A DNA stretch of 64,000 nucleotides from Hyphomicrobiales bacterium (lineage in GTDB: Bacteria; Pseudomonadota; Alphaproteobacteria; Rhizobiales; Rhizobiaceae): contig UCNE01000008.1 of NCBI GenBank assembly GCA_900473685.1, positions 62,001 through 126,000 on the forward strand. Direction: 5' to 3'. Below, in pieces: positions 32,812-44,542 of the stretch. Made by a program: the position numbers and the translations under genes. Each line of letters starts with the position of its first letter. Position 1 is the stretch's first letter. The notes below the pieces were generated by a model. That model had not been told where the DNA came from and searched no databases. It worked only from the letters and a program-made list of their open reading frames with translations.

Positions 32812-34170
32812 ATGTCCAATTCCGAAGCCGTCCTTACACCGCAGAAGAGCTGGACCTTTTCCAGTCCGGATCAGGACGCGCGCCCGAGCCTTCCCGAGGT
32901 CAATGCCAGCATTCCGGTTCCCTCCGGCGGCACCTGGTTCCGTCGGCTGCTCGCCTTTATGGGGCCGGGCTATATGGTGTCGGTCGGCTACATGGATCCC
33001 GGCAACTGGGCGACCGATATCGCCGGCGGTTCGCAGTTCGGTTATACCCTGCTGACGGTCATTCTGCTTTCCAACCTGATGGCGATCCTCCTGCAGGCGC
33101 TCGCCGCCCGTCTCGGCATCGCCACTGGCCGGGATCTCGCCCAGGCTTGCCGAGACACCTATTCCAGGCCCGTCAACTTCATGCTCTGGCTTGCCTGCGA
33201 AGCGGCAATCATCGCCTGTGACCTCGCCGAAGTCATCGGCACGGCAATCGCGCTGCAGCTTTTATTCGGCATTCCGCTGATCGGCGGTGCGCTGATCACC
33301 GCGGCGGATGCTTTCCTGCTGCTGCTCCTGATGAACAAGGGTTTCCGCTATCTTGAGGCGTTCGTCATTGCCCTTCTGATCGTCATCGCCGGCTGCTTCC
33401 TCGTGCAAATCGCCGCTGCCGCGCCGCCGGTTGCTGCCGTTCTCTCTGGCTTCCTGCCGTCGAGCGAGGTCGTCACCAATCCGGCTATGCTCTACATCGC
33501 CATCGGCATCATCGGCGCCACCGTCATGCCGCATAACCTTTATCTCCACTCTTCGATCGTCCAGACCCGCAACTACAAGCGCACCGATGAGGGCAAGCGT
33601 GATGCGATCAAATGGGCGACGGCCGACAGCACGATTGCGCTGATGCTGGCTTTGTTCATCAATGCCGCCATCCTGATCATTGCCGCCTCGGTCTTCCACG
33701 CCAATGGCCGCACCGATGTCGCCGAGATCGGCCAGGCCTACGAACTCCTGTCGCCGCTGCTTGGCCTCGGCATTGCCTCGACGCTGTTTGCCGTGGCGCT
33801 GCTGGCCTCCGGCCTCAACTCGACGGTGACGGCGACGCTGGCCGGCCAGATCGTCATGGAAGGGTTTTTACGGCTGCGTATTCCGCAATGGGCCAGACGC
33901 CTGATCACCCGTGGTATCGCCATCATTCCGGTTGTCGTCGTCACCTGGATCTATGGTGAAAAGGGGACGGCCGAACTCCTGGTGTTCTCCCAGGTCATCC
34001 TGTCGATGCAGCTTCCGTTCGCGGTCATTCCGCTGGTCCGCTTCGTTTCCGACAAAAAGAAGATGGGCACTTTCGTCATCCCGAAATATGTCGCGGCCCT
34101 CGCCTGGATTGTCGCCTCGATCATCGTCGTGCTCAATCTCAAGCTGCTTTACGATACGTTTATCGGTTAA
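32812..34170 (+). CDS. mntH: Nramp manganese transporter MntH
   Basis: The ATG at 32812 is preferred (GGAG at 32801-32804) over the in-frame ATG at 32791; it gives 452 residues. Nramp motifs are present: [14 protein letters not shown] in helix 1, where Asp and Asn ligate the metal, and [17 protein letters not shown], where Met and His do so in helix 6. About eleven helices follow the family pattern. It takes up Mn2+ (and some Fe2+) with protons. A strong terminator follows. Confidence 0.95.
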   Translation: MSNSEAVLTPQKSWTFSSPDQDARPSLPEVNASIPVPSGGTWFRRLLAFMGPGYMVSVGYMDPGNWATDIAGGSQFGYTLLTVILLSNLMAILLQALAARLGIATGRDLAQACRDTYSRPVNFMLWLACEAAIIACDLAEVIGTAIALQLLFGIPLIGGALITAADAFLLLLLMNKGFRYLEAFVIALLIVIAGCFLVQIAAAAPPVAAVLSGFLPSSEVVTNPAMLYIAIGIIGATVMPHNLYLHSSIVQTRNYKRTDEGKRDAIKWATADSTIALMLALFINAAILIIAASVFHANGRTDVAEIGQAYELLSPLLGLGIASTLFAVALLASGLNSTVTATLAGQIVMEGFLRLRIPQWARRLITRGIAIIPVVVVTWIYGEKGTAELLVFSQVILSMQLPFAVIPLVRFVSDKKKMGTFVIPKYVAALAWIVASIIVVLNLKLLYDTFIG

Positions 34171-34195
34171 AGGCGGCCAACAAAATCAAACAGGT

Positions 34196-34221
34196 AAAGG
34201 CGGCCGGAGTGCCGCCTTTTT
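34196..34221 (+). terminator. intrinsic terminator of mntH
   Basis: Arms AAGGCGGC and GCCGCCTT enclose a 6-base loop and are followed by a T tract. It lies 26 bases after the mntH stop. Confidence 0.88.
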
Positions 34222-34409
34222 CTTGGCATGATCGCCCTGTTTCAAGCCGCGGGGATGATCGTGCGGTTCTTTCTTCTCCGGTTTTTACCCGTGTCCAATG
34301 CCCGCTTTACGGTGAACTGCGGCCCAAAAGCCTTCAATTCGCCGGCCATTGCCCCCATATGTCTGTCAAGAGGCGCGCGCTTGCGGGCCAGGCAACAGGA
34401 TTGGGTTTC

Positions 34410-35465
34410 ATGTTTAGAGTTGGACGCGTTCTTGCGACCGTTGCGGTCGCTTCCATGGTGATGCTGACGGTGGTCGATCTGGCTGAGGCCCGGCGTGGCG
34501 GCAGCAGCTTCGGCAGCCGCGGCACTCGCACATTCTCCCAGCCGCCGGTCACCCGCACGGCGCCGGCGGACGCAACGCCGATCAACCGCACGATGACCCC
34601 ACAGAACCAGGCGACGACGCCCGGTGCTGCCGGCCAGCAGAACATGGGCCAGGCAGCCCGTCCCGGCGCCCAGCGTCCGGGCGGCTTCTTCGGCGGCTTT
34701 GCCGGCTCCATGCTCGGTGGTCTCGCCCTTGGCGGCCTGATCGGCATGATGATGGGCAACGGCTTTGGCGGCATGGCCGGCATGCTTGGCATGCTCTTGC
34801 AGATCGCCCTGATCGGTGGCGCTGTGATGCTCGCCCTCCGCTTCTTCCGCAATCGCCAGACGGCAGCACCGGCAGGCTACGCACCGCGTGGCGCCAGCGC
34901 CTCGCCGATGCAGGGTTTTGGCACGCAGGGCCAGGGCTCCGGTTTCGGCTCGGGCATGCCGTCCTTCAAGATCCCGTCGATCGGTGGTGGCGGTGCCGCT
35001 GCTACGGGCGCATCCCGTCCGGCTCAGCCGCGCATGGCCGATGACACGACCGACGAAATCGGAGTTGGCGAAGAGGATCTCGGCCAGTTCGAGGGAATGC
35101 TGAAGCAGGTTCAGGCTGCCTATGCGGCCGAAGATTACGCCACGCTGCGCAAGTTGACGACACCGGAAGCGATGTCGTGGCTGGCGGAAGAACTGAGCGA
35201 CAACGCCACCAAGGGCCTGAAAAACGAGGTCAGCGACGTGCATCTGGTGCAGGGCGATGTCGCCGAAGCCTGGAACGAGGACGGCGATGACTACGCGACC
35301 GTGGCGATGCGCTATGAAAGCATCGATGTGGTGCGCGACCGCGCCACCGGCCGCGTCGTCGAGGGTGATCCGGACAACCTGACGGAAACCGTCGAACTCT
35401 GGACGTTCCTGCGCAAGCGCGGCGGCGACTGGCAGGTCTCGGCCATCCAGGGCATGGCGGCCTAA
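34410..35465 (+). CDS. Tim44-like domain protein
   Basis: The ATG at 34410 gives 351 residues with a signal peptide or membrane helix (FRVGRVLATVAVASMVMLTV). A low-complexity Gly/Thr/Pro region follows (residues 28-90), then a hydrophobic Gly/Met-rich segment (residues 95-150) and a C-terminal Tim44-like domain (FEGMLKQVQAAYAAEDYATL; TETVELWTFLRKRGGDWQVS). Bacterial members lie at the membrane; function is not settled. It ends with an own terminator. Confidence 0.85.
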   Translation: MFRVGRVLATVAVASMVMLTVVDLAEARRGGSSFGSRGTRTFSQPPVTRTAPADATPINRTMTPQNQATTPGAAGQQNMGQAARPGAQRPGGFFGGFAGSMLGGLALGGLIGMMMGNGFGGMAGMLGMLLQIALIGGAVMLALRFFRNRQTAAPAGYAPRGASASPMQGFGTQGQGSGFGSGMPSFKIPSIGGGGAAATGASRPAQPRMADDTTDEIGVGEEDLGQFEGMLKQVQAAYAAEDYATLRKLTTPEAMSWLAEELSDNATKGLKNEVSDVHLVQGDVAEAWNEDGDDYATVAMRYESIDVVRDRATGRVVEGDPDNLTETVELWTFLRKRGGDWQVSAIQGMAA

Positions 35466-35495
35466 GCGCCGCGCCATCCTCCACTTCGAGCTTCG

Positions 35496-35520
35496 ACCGC
35501 CGGCATTGCCGGCGGTTTTT
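35496..35520 (+). terminator. intrinsic terminator of the Tim44-like gene
   Basis: Nine-bp arms ACCGCCGGC and GCCGGCGGT enclose a three-base loop and are followed by TTTT. It lies 31 bases after the stop. Confidence 0.88.
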
Positions 35521-35697
35521 ATATGTACTCCGTTTCATCCGGTGCGCCGGCCTCCACCTGCCCGCGACCGTCTCGCGAAACACTCCGGCGGCGGAGACGG
35601 GAAGACGTATGGCCGCATTTTTCAGGCCGGGGATGAACGGGGATGATTTTTTGGGAGAAATGCCGGGCGCAGCGGCCTTTGACGGCAAAGGCGGACT

Positions 35698-36261
35698 TTA
35701 TTTATCCCCGCTGAGCCGGGCGATGGCCTTCTCGAGACGGGCCAGCCGGATTTTCGGCGTGGTGGCTTTCAGGATCGGCAGGATCAGCGCGTATTGGCCG
35801 GTCTTGTCGAGTGCCGCAAATACGGCAGCGGCTTTCGCATTGCCGTTCAACGCTGCGACCAGGTCTTCCGGCAGCGCGGCATTTCGCTGTGGCTCATAGG
35901 CCACCGCCCAGCGGCCGTCTGCCTTGGCTGCCGCCACTTCCGCAAGACCCGCCGCCTGCATGCGACCAGCCTCGGTCAACGCCGCCACCCGGTCGACATT
36001 CAACCGTGACCACGGACTTTTGCCCAGCCGGGGCGAATAGCGCTGCAGATAGGATTCTGTGTCAAAGCCCTTCCGCTGGCTGTCGATCCAGCCGTAGCAG
36101 AGCGCAACATCCAGCGCCTCGCCGATGGTGATCAGCGGTCTTTTGGCGTTCTTCTTGGCGATCAGCAGCCAGATGCCGGGGGACTGGGCGTGGTGGGTGG
36201 CAAGCCAGGTGTCCCATTCGACTGGGGTGGCGAAGGCGTGGGGGGAGGTGAGGGCGTCCAT
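35698..36261 (-). CDS. YdeI/OmpD-associated family protein
   Basis: The 187-residue product carries the YdeI family pattern: HAQSPGIWLLIAKKNAKRPL, then EALDVALCYGWIDSQRKGFD, and YLQRYSPRLGKSPWSRLNVD. The C-terminal part has a helical LPEDLVAALNGNAKAAAVFA segment and ends with a Leu/Ile-rich helix. Its biochemical role is not established. The gene borders the AT-rich reverse-transcriptase insert on its right. Confidence 0.9.
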   Translation of the reverse strand: MDALTSPHAFATPVEWDTWLATHHAQSPGIWLLIAKKNAKRPLITIGEALDVALCYGWIDSQRKGFDTESYLQRYSPRLGKSPWSRLNVDRVAALTEAGRMQAAGLAEVAAAKADGRWAVAYEPQRNAALPEDLVAALNGNAKAAAVFAALDKTGQYALILPILKATTPKIRLARLEKAIARLSGDK

Positions 36262-36433
36262 GGGTGGTCCGGGTTGGGTGGTGGCGAGTGTATCGCGCGG
36301 CGTATGGCTGGCCGGGGCGAAGGTGCACGCTGTAGACGCTTCTTTCCATTGATCAATTTATGATTGAAATGATGCCAGCAAGATGTAGCATGCAATGCAT
36401 TTATTTACACGAAATAGGGAATTGAAAGTCTTT

Positions 36434-37999
36434 ATGTCTGATTCACCGAGAAAATTCATTCCTCGCCCAAAAATGATAAAGCCAACAGCAAAAACAGCTG
36501 ACAATTCTGCCTCAACATTATTAGTGAAATCAACGCTTGAATTCTACAGGACCGACCTTCCAAAAACTCTATTTCCCCTCAAAACAAATCTCTTTCTTAT
36601 TGAGAGAGGTGAGGCCGATATAATTGATTTTATATCTAGGTGTCGCGATGAGAAGGAAAAGTCTTATTCTTTTTTGCCGCAGAGAAGGGTGTATGCGGCA
36701 AAACCATCTCATCATTTAAGACGGACTGTTAAACTGGATGTTGTCAGCGAATACTTCTTGTATGATATCGTATACAAAAACAAATCTCGGTTCAGAAAGC
36801 CGTTTAGCAAGGATAGAGAACATTTTGGTTACCGGTTTGAGGAAGGTAATCCGATTAACGCGACAGTGGCTTATAAAGCCTTTAAGGGCGCAATTTCCGA
36901 TTACTCAAAAAAATACAAACACTTTATAAGTGTTGATGTAGCTTCCTACTTTAACAGCATATATCATCATGATGTAGTTAACTGGTTTAGAGAACTAGAT
37001 TGCTCAGAAGATGACGTAAATTCATTTGGACAGATGCTTAGGGAAATAAATTCAGGAAGATCCGTCGACTTTCTCCCGCAAGGACTATATCCATCAAAGA
37101 TGATTGGTAATGATTTTCTTAGATTTGTAGAAAATTACCATGGGTTGAGGTCAAGCAAAATAATTAGATTTATGGATGATATATATTTATTTTCAGATGA
37201 TGAAAAAATTATAACAAGTGACTTTATACTTCTTCAAATCATACTTGGAGAGAAGGGATTGTCGGTGAATCCGCAAAAGACCAGCAGAAATGCTGCTCAG
37301 CATGTAAAAATGGAGAATGAAATAGATGAAGCAAAAGAAGCGTTGTTGAAGCGCCGGCGTATCATCATTGCGCACGGATATGACGATCAATCGGAAATAA
37401 AGGGAGCGATGGTGAAATTCCCGCTTTCGGATTCGGAACTTATGTACTTAAACAAGATTCTTAACCAGCCAGATATTGAGGAGGAGGATGCAGAATTAAT
37501 TCTTACAATTATGCGAGATCACGCGGATAAAGTCGAAAAAAGGTTGCCTGATATTATAATAAGGTTTCCAAATTTGACGAAGAGCGTACATGGATTTTGT
37601 TCAGGCGTTAACGATAAGGAATTTTTAGCAGAAGTTATTGAATCAATTGTTGAGATTTCACCACGACTATTGGAGTTTCAGCTATTTTGGTTTGCTTCAA
37701 TTCTTGAGGATTATTTAATGAACACAAAACGTACATCTGCATTGATTGATCTTCTTTATAATCATAATTCAGCAACACCCGTCTCCAGGGCGAAAATTCT
37801 TGAGATTCAAGATTCTCGATATGGGCTTACGGAGTTGAGGACTAGCGTTCTATCGACGGGACAATCTGATTGGCTCGGCTGGTCTGCAGCGACTGGTAGC
37901 CGAGCTCTAAAAGCTGGAAGCCGCAATCATGCCATCAAATATTTTGGCAATTGTTCGCAGCTAAATCATTTGATTGCAAATATAGTTAGCAGAGAATAG
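36434..37999 (+). CDS. defence-type reverse transcriptase (DRT/Abi-like), single gene
   Basis: The ATG at 36434 gives 521 residues; an in-frame ATG at 36395 is possible and neither has a strong ribosome-binding site. Reverse-transcriptase motifs appear in order: catalytic Asp in FISVDVASYF (about 168), LPQGLYPSKMIGNDF (about 215), the YxDD-type box as RFMDDIYLF (FMDD, 246-249), and GLSVNPQKT (about 279). No maturase, msr or retron RNA pattern is seen, and no integrase or IEP X-domain. The C-terminal 230 residues are helical, as in AbiA/AbiK- and DRT-type phage-defence reverse transcriptases; the class cannot be fixed by eye. The gene is strikingly AT-rich, so probably acquired. Confidence 0.82.
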   Translation: MSDSPRKFIPRPKMIKPTAKTADNSASTLLVKSTLEFYRTDLPKTLFPLKTNLFLIERGEADIIDFISRCRDEKEKSYSFLPQRRVYAAKPSHHLRRTVKLDVVSEYFLYDIVYKNKSRFRKPFSKDREHFGYRFEEGNPINATVAYKAFKGAISDYSKKYKHFISVDVASYFNSIYHHDVVNWFRELDCSEDDVNSFGQMLREINSGRSVDFLPQGLYPSKMIGNDFLRFVENYHGLRSSKIIRFMDDIYLFSDDEKIITSDFILLQIILGEKGLSVNPQKTSRNAAQHVKMENEIDEAKEALLKRRRIIIAHGYDDQSEIKGAMVKFPLSDSELMYLNKILNQPDIEEEDAELILTIMRDHADKVEKRLPDIIIRFPNLTKSVHGFCSGVNDKEFLAEVIESIVEISPRLLEFQLFWFASILEDYLMNTKRTSALIDLLYNHNSATPVSRAKILEIQDSRYGLTELRTSVLSTGQSDWLGWSAATGSRALKAGSRNHAIKYFGNCSQLNHLIANIVSRE

Positions 38000-38014
38000 G
38001 GCCAATATAACGTG

Positions 38015-38475
38015 TCATAACACTTGCCGGTTGAGCGCAATGGTGACGATCCTCTCCCGCCGGCAACGTGCTCGCCTGCCTCACCCAATCGGCCAACTGT
38101 GCCTCATCCCCCTCATAAATATGAAGATACCGCGTCCCCGCATTCTTGGAATCGATTGGCGAGACCGGGTTAAGCGACGCGCCTCGAAAGAAGGCGAGTT
38201 TGAGGTATTGGGCGAAGCAGTCGACGCCAAGGAACCACGTCTGGCCGCCTATGCCGTAGAGCGGTGAGTTCCATTTGACGGCCTTGCGGACGCCGGGGCG
38301 GGGAGGGTGGTCAGCGCGTCGAGGCGGCCGGCGTCGCTTTTCCAGCCGGGCATTAGCGGCGATGTAGGCTTGACCGGGCGTCGCCGGCGCCCTTGGCGAT
38401 CTGGGGATTGCCGACCGACAGGACGGCGGGCTTTGCCGATGCCGTGCCGGTTTTGGTAGGCGCCGGTGTGGTCAG
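38015..38475 (-). pseudogene. decayed DUF1801-domain gene
   Basis: Read leftwards from 38475 the sequence gives KPAVLSVGNPQIAKGAGDA, then a shifted stretch with an early stop. The original frame resumes as AVKWNSPLYGIGGQTWFLGV, then LKLAFFRGASLNPVSP and YLHIYEGDEAQLADWVRQAS. The end LNRQVL before TGA (38015-38017) lies in a third frame. CTG stands where a start would be expected. At least two or three indels have destroyed the gene. Intact relatives are about 150-residue proteins of the YdhG/DUF1801 family. It abuts the reverse-transcriptase gene. Confidence 0.85.
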
Positions 38476-38535
38476 GCAGGCCCTGAAGGGCCTGTCTGTT
38501 GGTTCTGAATGTCGCCGAATATCCGGCGTCCCTTG

Positions 38536-40752
38536 TCAGGCAGCCTTGGCGGCTCCCGCATAGGGATCGAACCGCCCATAAAACGTCTCGCCCTTGGCGG
38601 CCATGTCCTTCAAGAGCGGCGTCGGCTGGAAGTGGTCGCCGTAGGTGGCGGCCAGCTTTTCGCAGAGCGCCACGAAGGTCTTCACGCCCATGCCGTCGAT
38701 ATAGCTCAGCGTACCGCCGGTATAGGGGGCAAAACCGAAGCCGAGGATGGAGCCGACATCGGCTTCGCGCGGGTCGGTGACGATGCCTTCTTCGATGGTG
38801 CGGGCGGCTTCCAAGGCGATGGTGACGAGGAAGCGCTGCTTGATCGTCTCGACGTCGAAACTTTCCGCCGGCTTCTGGACAAAGAGATCCTTGAGGCCCG
38901 GCCAGAGCGACTTCTTGGCGGGCTTGGCCGGGTAATCGTAAAAGCCCTTGCCGTTCTTGCGGCCGCGGCGGTCGAGGTCGTCGACGAGCTTGTTAATCAG
39001 CGTCATGTGGCGCGGATCGACGGAGCCTTCGCCGAGATCGGCGATCGAAGCCTTGAGGATCTTCTGGGAGAGATCGATCGCCACTTCGTCGTTCAGCGAC
39101 AGCGGACCAACCGGCATGCCGGCCATCTTGGCGGCATTTTCGATCATTGCCGCCGGAACACCTTCGATCAGCATGTCATAGGCTTCGTGGATATATCGGA
39201 AGACGCAGCGGTTGACGTAGAAGCCGCGCGTGTCGTTGACGACGATCGGCGTCTTCTTGATCGCGGCGACGAAATCGAGCGCGGTGGCAAGCGCCACGTC
39301 GCCGGTTTCCTTGCCGAGGATGACTTCCGTCAGCATCATCTTTTCGACCGGCGAGAAGAAATGGATGCCGATGAACTGGGCCGGGCGCTTCGAATTTTTG
39401 GCAAGGCCGGTGATCGGCAGCGTCGAGGTGTTGGAGGCGAAGATGGCGTCTTCGGAGAGCACGGCCTCCACCTTCTCGATCACGTCCTTCTTGACCTGGC
39501 GGTCTTCGAACACAGCTTCGACGACGAGCTTGACGCCCTTCAGGTCATTGTAATCGGCCGACGGGGTGATGCGGGCAAGCAGCGCTGCCGCGTCGTCCTG
39601 CGTCAGCCGTCCCTTACCGATCGCATCCTTGACCAAGCCTTCCGAATGGGCCTTGCCCTTCTCTGCGGCTTCGATGTCGCGGTCGATCAGGGTGACTTCG
39701 ATGCCTGCGGCAGCGGCGACATAGGCGATCGAGGCGCCCATGAAGCCGGCGCCGACGACGCCGATCTGCTTCAGGTCCGCTTTCGGGATGCCGGCCGGTC
39801 GGCGGGCGCCCTTGCCGAGCTCCTGCATCGAGACGAACAGCGAGCGGATCATCGAGAAGGCTTCGGTGGTCTGCAGGATTTCGGTGAAATACCGCTGCTC
39901 GATCTTCAAGCCCGTATCGAAGGGGACCTGCAGGCCTTCATAGACGCATTTGAGGATCGCAAGGCCGCCCGGATAATTGCCGGAGGTTTCGCGGCGCAGG
40001 ATGGCGGAGGCGGCAGGCCAGAGCTGGGCTGCGGCCGGCGTCCAGATGCCGCCGCCCGGAACCTTGTAGCCCTTTTCGTCCCAGGGCTGGACGGGCTTCA
40101 GGCCATTCTTGATCATCGCCTTGGCAGCATTGATCAGCTCGGCGGGTTCGGCGATCTCCTGGATCAGGCCCATCGCCTTGGCGCGCTGCGGGGTGAGCGA
40201 CGAACCGGTCGTCATCATCTGCAGGGCGTCCTGCGCGTTGGTGAGGCGCGGAACGCGCTGTGTGCCGCCCGCACCCGGGAAGATGCCGACCTTGACCTCG
40301 GGAAGGGCGAGCTTCACCGACTTGGAATTGGCAGCGACGCGGCCGTGGCAAGCGAGCGACAGCTCGAACGCGCCGCCCATGCAGGTGCCGTTGATGGCAG
40401 AGACCCACGGCTTGCCGGAGGTTTCGAGCTTGCGGAACAGGCCGGTCATCTGCCCGGTCAGCTCGAACAGTTTTTGCGCAGCGTTGTCCGGATCGATCTT
40501 CTTCTGCTCGGCCTGGAACGTGAACATGCCCTTGATCATCGACAGATCGGCGCCGCCGGAGAAGGTGGACTTGCCGGAGGTGAAGACGACGCCCTTGACG
40601 GCTTCGTCGGCAACGGTCTGATCGACGATGGCGTCGAGTTCCTTCATCACCTCGACGGTGAAGACGTTCATCGACTTGTCGGGCATGTTCCATGTGACCA
40701 GCGCAATGCCGTCGGCGTCGGTTTCGATGGTGAAATTGGTGTAGGTTGTCAT
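38536..40752 (-). CDS. fadB: bifunctional enoyl-CoA hydratase / 3-hydroxyacyl-CoA dehydrogenase (FadB/FadJ type)
   Basis: The ATG at 40752 (GAGAGG upstream) gives 738 residues; longer frames to 40983 would cross a palindromic repeat. The N-terminal crotonase domain has [24 protein letters not shown] and [11 protein letters not shown]. The central dehydrogenase has the NAD site [20 protein letters not shown] and catalytic HFFSPVEKM. It does steps two and three of beta-oxidation. It is the last gene of a leftward fadE-thiolase-fadB set. Confidence 0.94.
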   Translation of the reverse strand: MTTYTNFTIETDADGIALVTWNMPDKSMNVFTVEVMKELDAIVDQTVADEAVKGVVFTSGKSTFSGGADLSMIKGMFTFQAEQKKIDPDNAAQKLFELTGQMTGLFRKLETSGKPWVSAINGTCMGGAFELSLACHGRVAANSKSVKLALPEVKVGIFPGAGGTQRVPRLTNAQDALQMMTTGSSLTPQRAKAMGLIQEIAEPAELINAAKAMIKNGLKPVQPWDEKGYKVPGGGIWTPAAAQLWPAASAILRRETSGNYPGGLAILKCVYEGLQVPFDTGLKIEQRYFTEILQTTEAFSMIRSLFVSMQELGKGARRPAGIPKADLKQIGVVGAGFMGASIAYVAAAAGIEVTLIDRDIEAAEKGKAHSEGLVKDAIGKGRLTQDDAAALLARITPSADYNDLKGVKLVVEAVFEDRQVKKDVIEKVEAVLSEDAIFASNTSTLPITGLAKNSKRPAQFIGIHFFSPVEKMMLTEVILGKETGDVALATALDFVAAIKKTPIVVNDTRGFYVNRCVFRYIHEAYDMLIEGVPAAMIENAAKMAGMPVGPLSLNDEVAIDLSQKILKASIADLGEGSVDPRHMTLINKLVDDLDRRGRKNGKGFYDYPAKPAKKSLWPGLKDLFVQKPAESFDVETIKQRFLVTIALEAARTIEEGIVTDPREADVGSILGFGFAPYTGGTLSYIDGMGVKTFVALCEKLAATYGDHFQPTPLLKDMAAKGETFYGRFDPYAGAAKAA

Positions 40753-40831
40753 GTGGGAATTCCTCTCCCTTGAAATCTTGGCTTCGCTCGATGCCGCCGC
40801 CTGAAATTGAGGGCGATCCGGCCGGGTAAGC

Positions 40832-40928
40832 CCCTCCCCCTTGTGGGGAGGGGTTGGGGAGGGGTTTCCTGCCACGTGGCGAAGACCCCTCCCGGCCCTT
40901 CGGGCCACCCTCCCCACAAGGGGGAGGG
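40832..40928. repeat. RIME-like palindromic element, between thiolase and fadB
   Basis: A perfect 21-bp arm, CCCTCCCCCTTGTGG followed by GGAGGG (40832-40852), has its exact reverse complement at 40908-40928. The spacer contains a second hairpin (GGCCCTTCGGGCC). This layout is that of the Rhizobium intergenic mosaic elements known from rhizobia. It could fold in the mRNA between the two genes. Confidence 0.85.
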
Positions 40929-40934
40929 AAGACC

Positions 40935-42143
<1,209 letters not shown>

Positions 42144-42186
42144 TGTTTCATCTCCCTGTCGGCCATTGGCCGTGAATTGATTGTTT

Positions 42187-42330
42187 CCTCTTCTCCCCAG
42201 CGGGGAGAAGTGCCGAGCAACGCGAGGCGATGAGGGGGGCTCCGGCAAGGCCGGAGCCAGAAAGAGTGGCGCCTTCGGCGCCCCCTCATCCGGCCCGTTG
42301 GGCCACCTTCTCCCCGCTGGGGAGAAGAGG
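42187..42330. repeat. RIME-like palindromic element, between acyl-CoA dehydrogenase and thiolase
   Basis: A perfect 24-bp arm at 42187-42210 (CCTCTTCTCCCCAGC then GGGGAGAAG) is matched by its reverse complement at 42307-42330. The spacer contains two further hairpins (CTCCGGCAAGGCCGGAG; GGCGCCTTCGGCGCC). It differs in sequence from the copy at 40832 but has the same architecture. Confidence 0.87.
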
Positions 42331-42339
42331 CAAGCTCAA

Positions 42340-44136
42340 TTAAAACGCCGCCGCATCCAGTGCCATCATTGTGTCGGCGCCGGTTTCGATGCGGGCTTTG
42401 CGCAGCGCGGTTTCCGGCATGATGCGTTCCATGAAGAATTTTGCCGTGATGAGCTTGTTCTTCAGATAGGCCTCGCGGTCGCCGGCACCTTCGGCCAGCT
42501 TTTCCTCGGCCGTCTTGGCGATCTTCGCCCACATGTAGCCGAGCACGACGAGCCCGAAGAGGTGCATGTAGTCGGTGGAACCGGCGCCCGCATTGTCGGG
42601 CTTGGCCATTGCATTGCCCATGAACCACATGGTGGCCGCCTGCAGGTCGTTCAAGCCCTTCTTCAAGCCCTTGGTGTAGACAGCAAGCTTCTCGTCGGAG
42701 CGATTTTCCTCGCAGAAATCACCGATTTCCTTGAACAAAGCGGTGATAGCCCGGCCGCCATTCAGCGCCAGCTTGCGGCCGACGAGATCGAGCGCCTGGA
42801 TACCGTTGGCGCCTTCGTAGATCATCGCGATGCGGGCATCGCGGACATACTGGCTCATGCCGTGCTCTTCAATATAGCCGTGGCCGCCAAAAATCTGCTG
42901 GGCCATGACGGCGTGATCGAAGCCCTTGTCGGTGAGCACTCCCTTGAGGATAGGGGTCATCAGGCCGAGGATGTCGTCGGCTGCCTGGCGGTCCGCGTCG
43001 TTGTCGCCGCGATGGGCGATGTCGGATTTCAGTGCCGTCCAGAGCGTGAAGGCGCGGCCGGCTTCGTTGAACGCCCTGATGGTCATCAGGGTGCGGCGCA
43101 CGTCAGGGTGAACGATGATCGGGTCAGCCTTCTTGTCCGGAGCCTTGGCGCCGGAGAGCGAGCGGCCCTGGATACGGTCACGGGCATAGTTCGCCGCGTT
43201 CTGATAGGCGACCTCGGCCACCGACAGGCCCTGCAGGCCAACGCCAAGGCGGGCTTCGTTCATCATCACGAACATGGCGTTCAAGCCCTTGTTCTCCGTA
43301 CCGATGAGATAGCCGACGGCGTCGTCATAGTTCATGACGCAGGTCGAATTGCCGTGGATGCCCATCTTGTGCTCGATCGCGCCGCAGGAAACGGTGTTGC
43401 GGGCGCCGACCGCGCCATCGGCCTCGACATGGAATTTAGGCACGATGAACAGCGAAATGCCCTTCACCCCTTCCGGTGCGCCTTCGATGCGGGCAAGCAC
43501 CAGATGGATGATATTGTCCGACATGTCGTGTTCGCCGGCGGAGATGAAAATCTTCTGGCCGGAAATCTTGTAGGAGCCGTCACCCTGCGGCACGGCCTTG
43601 GAACGGAGCAGGCCGAGATCGGTGCCACAATGCGGCTCCGTCAGGTTCATCGTGCCGGTCCACTCGCCCGAGACCATCTTCGGCAGATAGGTTGCCTTCT
43701 GCGCGTCGGTGCCGTGGACGAGAATGGCGGCGATGGCGCCCTGGGTCAGGCCCGGATACATGGTGAGCGCCATGTTGGCAGACGACATGTATTCGCCGAT
43801 TGCGGTGTGCAGCGTATAGGGCAGGCCCTGGCCGCCGAACTCTTCCGGCACCGACAGGCCGAGCCAGCCGCCCTCGCGGTACTGGTCGAAAGCCTGCTTG
43901 AAGCCCTTCGGTGTGGTCACCGTCGCGTCGTCGTTGCGCTTGCAGCCTTCCTGGTCACCGGACAGGTTGACCGGGAACATCACTTCCTCGGCAAGCTTGG
44001 CCGCTTCGCCGACGATCGCTTCGATCATGTCGGGTGTCGCATCGGCAAAGCCGGGCAGGTTGTTGTAGCGCTCGATGCCGAGAACGTCGTTGAGAATGAA
44101 AAGCGTGTCTTCGACCGGGGCCTTGTAGCTGGGCAT
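42340..44136 (-). CDS. acyl-CoA dehydrogenase with C-terminal domain
   Basis: The 598-residue product has the flavin-binding [18 protein letters not shown], an [14 protein letters not shown] segment, and the catalytic Glu in [14 protein letters not shown], near residue 430, the position used by long-chain and DmdC-like family members. A C-terminal extra domain is present. It does the first beta-oxidation step. A palindrome lies upstream at 44215-44246. Confidence 0.92.
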   Translation of the reverse strand: MPSYKAPVEDTLFILNDVLGIERYNNLPGFADATPDMIEAIVGEAAKLAEEVMFPVNLSGDQEGCKRNDDATVTTPKGFKQAFDQYREGGWLGLSVPEEFGGQGLPYTLHTAIGEYMSSANMALTMYPGLTQGAIAAILVHGTDAQKATYLPKMVSGEWTGTMNLTEPHCGTDLGLLRSKAVPQGDGSYKISGQKIFISAGEHDMSDNIIHLVLARIEGAPEGVKGISLFIVPKFHVEADGAVGARNTVSCGAIEHKMGIHGNSTCVMNYDDAVGYLIGTENKGLNAMFVMMNEARLGVGLQGLSVAEVAYQNAANYARDRIQGRSLSGAKAPDKKADPIIVHPDVRRTLMTIRAFNEAGRAFTLWTALKSDIAHRGDNDADRQAADDILGLMTPILKGVLTDKGFDHAVMAQQIFGGHGYIEEHGMSQYVRDARIAMIYEGANGIQALDLVGRKLALNGGRAITALFKEIGDFCEENRSDEKLAVYTKGLKKGLNDLQAATMWFMGNAMAKPDNAGAGSTDYMHLFGLVVLGYMWAKIAKTAEEKLAEGAGDREAYLKNKLITAKFFMERIMPETALRKARIETGADTMMALDAAAF

Positions 44137-44542
44137 GTCTCGTGTTCCTCACCTGTAACCGTGTCACGGGGCGGCTTCTCCAGCAGCGCTCCATGTGATT
44201 TCCGTCATGCTACAAAACTTTGACGTGCGCGTAAACGTCAAAGTTTGCGGCGCATCAAAATTTGATCGATCGGGGGATCCGGAGGCCCGGATGTGCCGAA
44301 ACTGTCATGTGGAAGCCTCCCGACGGCAGCATGCGCCCAAATCGTTAAAAAATTTTCAGTCAGGTTAACGGGTTATTTACCACGTTTCGTGAAAGTGCGT
44401 GTTGAGATGGTCACAGTTGCAATAGTTTTGTCTTCGCGTCGTTGCAGCTCTGTCCGGATCGGTACCGGAACTCCCGGAAGGCGGGGATTTGCCTTTCAGA
44501 AGCCCGGATTCCGATCAAGGCCGATGAAAGAGGCGAAGAACG
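44137..44542. other. divergent regulatory region between acyl-CoA dehydrogenase and podJ
   Basis: No gene is seen. The strongest feature is the 12-bp palindrome at 44215-44246. The right part (44340-44400) is AT-rich (AAAAATTTTCAG) and probably includes the podJ promoter. Confidence 0.6.
44215..44246. promoter_or_regulatory. 12-bp perfect inverted repeat, candidate operator of the beta-oxidation genes
   Basis: Arms AAACTTTGACGT (44215-44226) and ACGTCAAAGTTT (44235-44246) enclose eight bases. It lies about 79 bases upstream of the acyl-CoA dehydrogenase start. Size and symmetry suit a dimeric TetR- or GntR-type regulator. Which regulator binds is unknown. Confidence 0.65.

Noticed and set aside
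38475-38494. Hairpin CAGGCCCT/AGGGCCTG as terminator of the fadB transcript
   Set aside because: The stem has almost no loop and no T-run on the minus strand.
38509-40773. Long plus-strand open frame (754 codons) opposite fadB
   Set aside because: It is the high-GC shadow of FadB, whose crotonase and dehydrogenase motifs fix the true frame; its own translation is low-complexity and has no family pattern.
42181-44223. Long plus-strand open frame opposite the acyl-CoA dehydrogenase gene
   Set aside because: Shadow of the dehydrogenase; it also spans a RIME-like palindrome.
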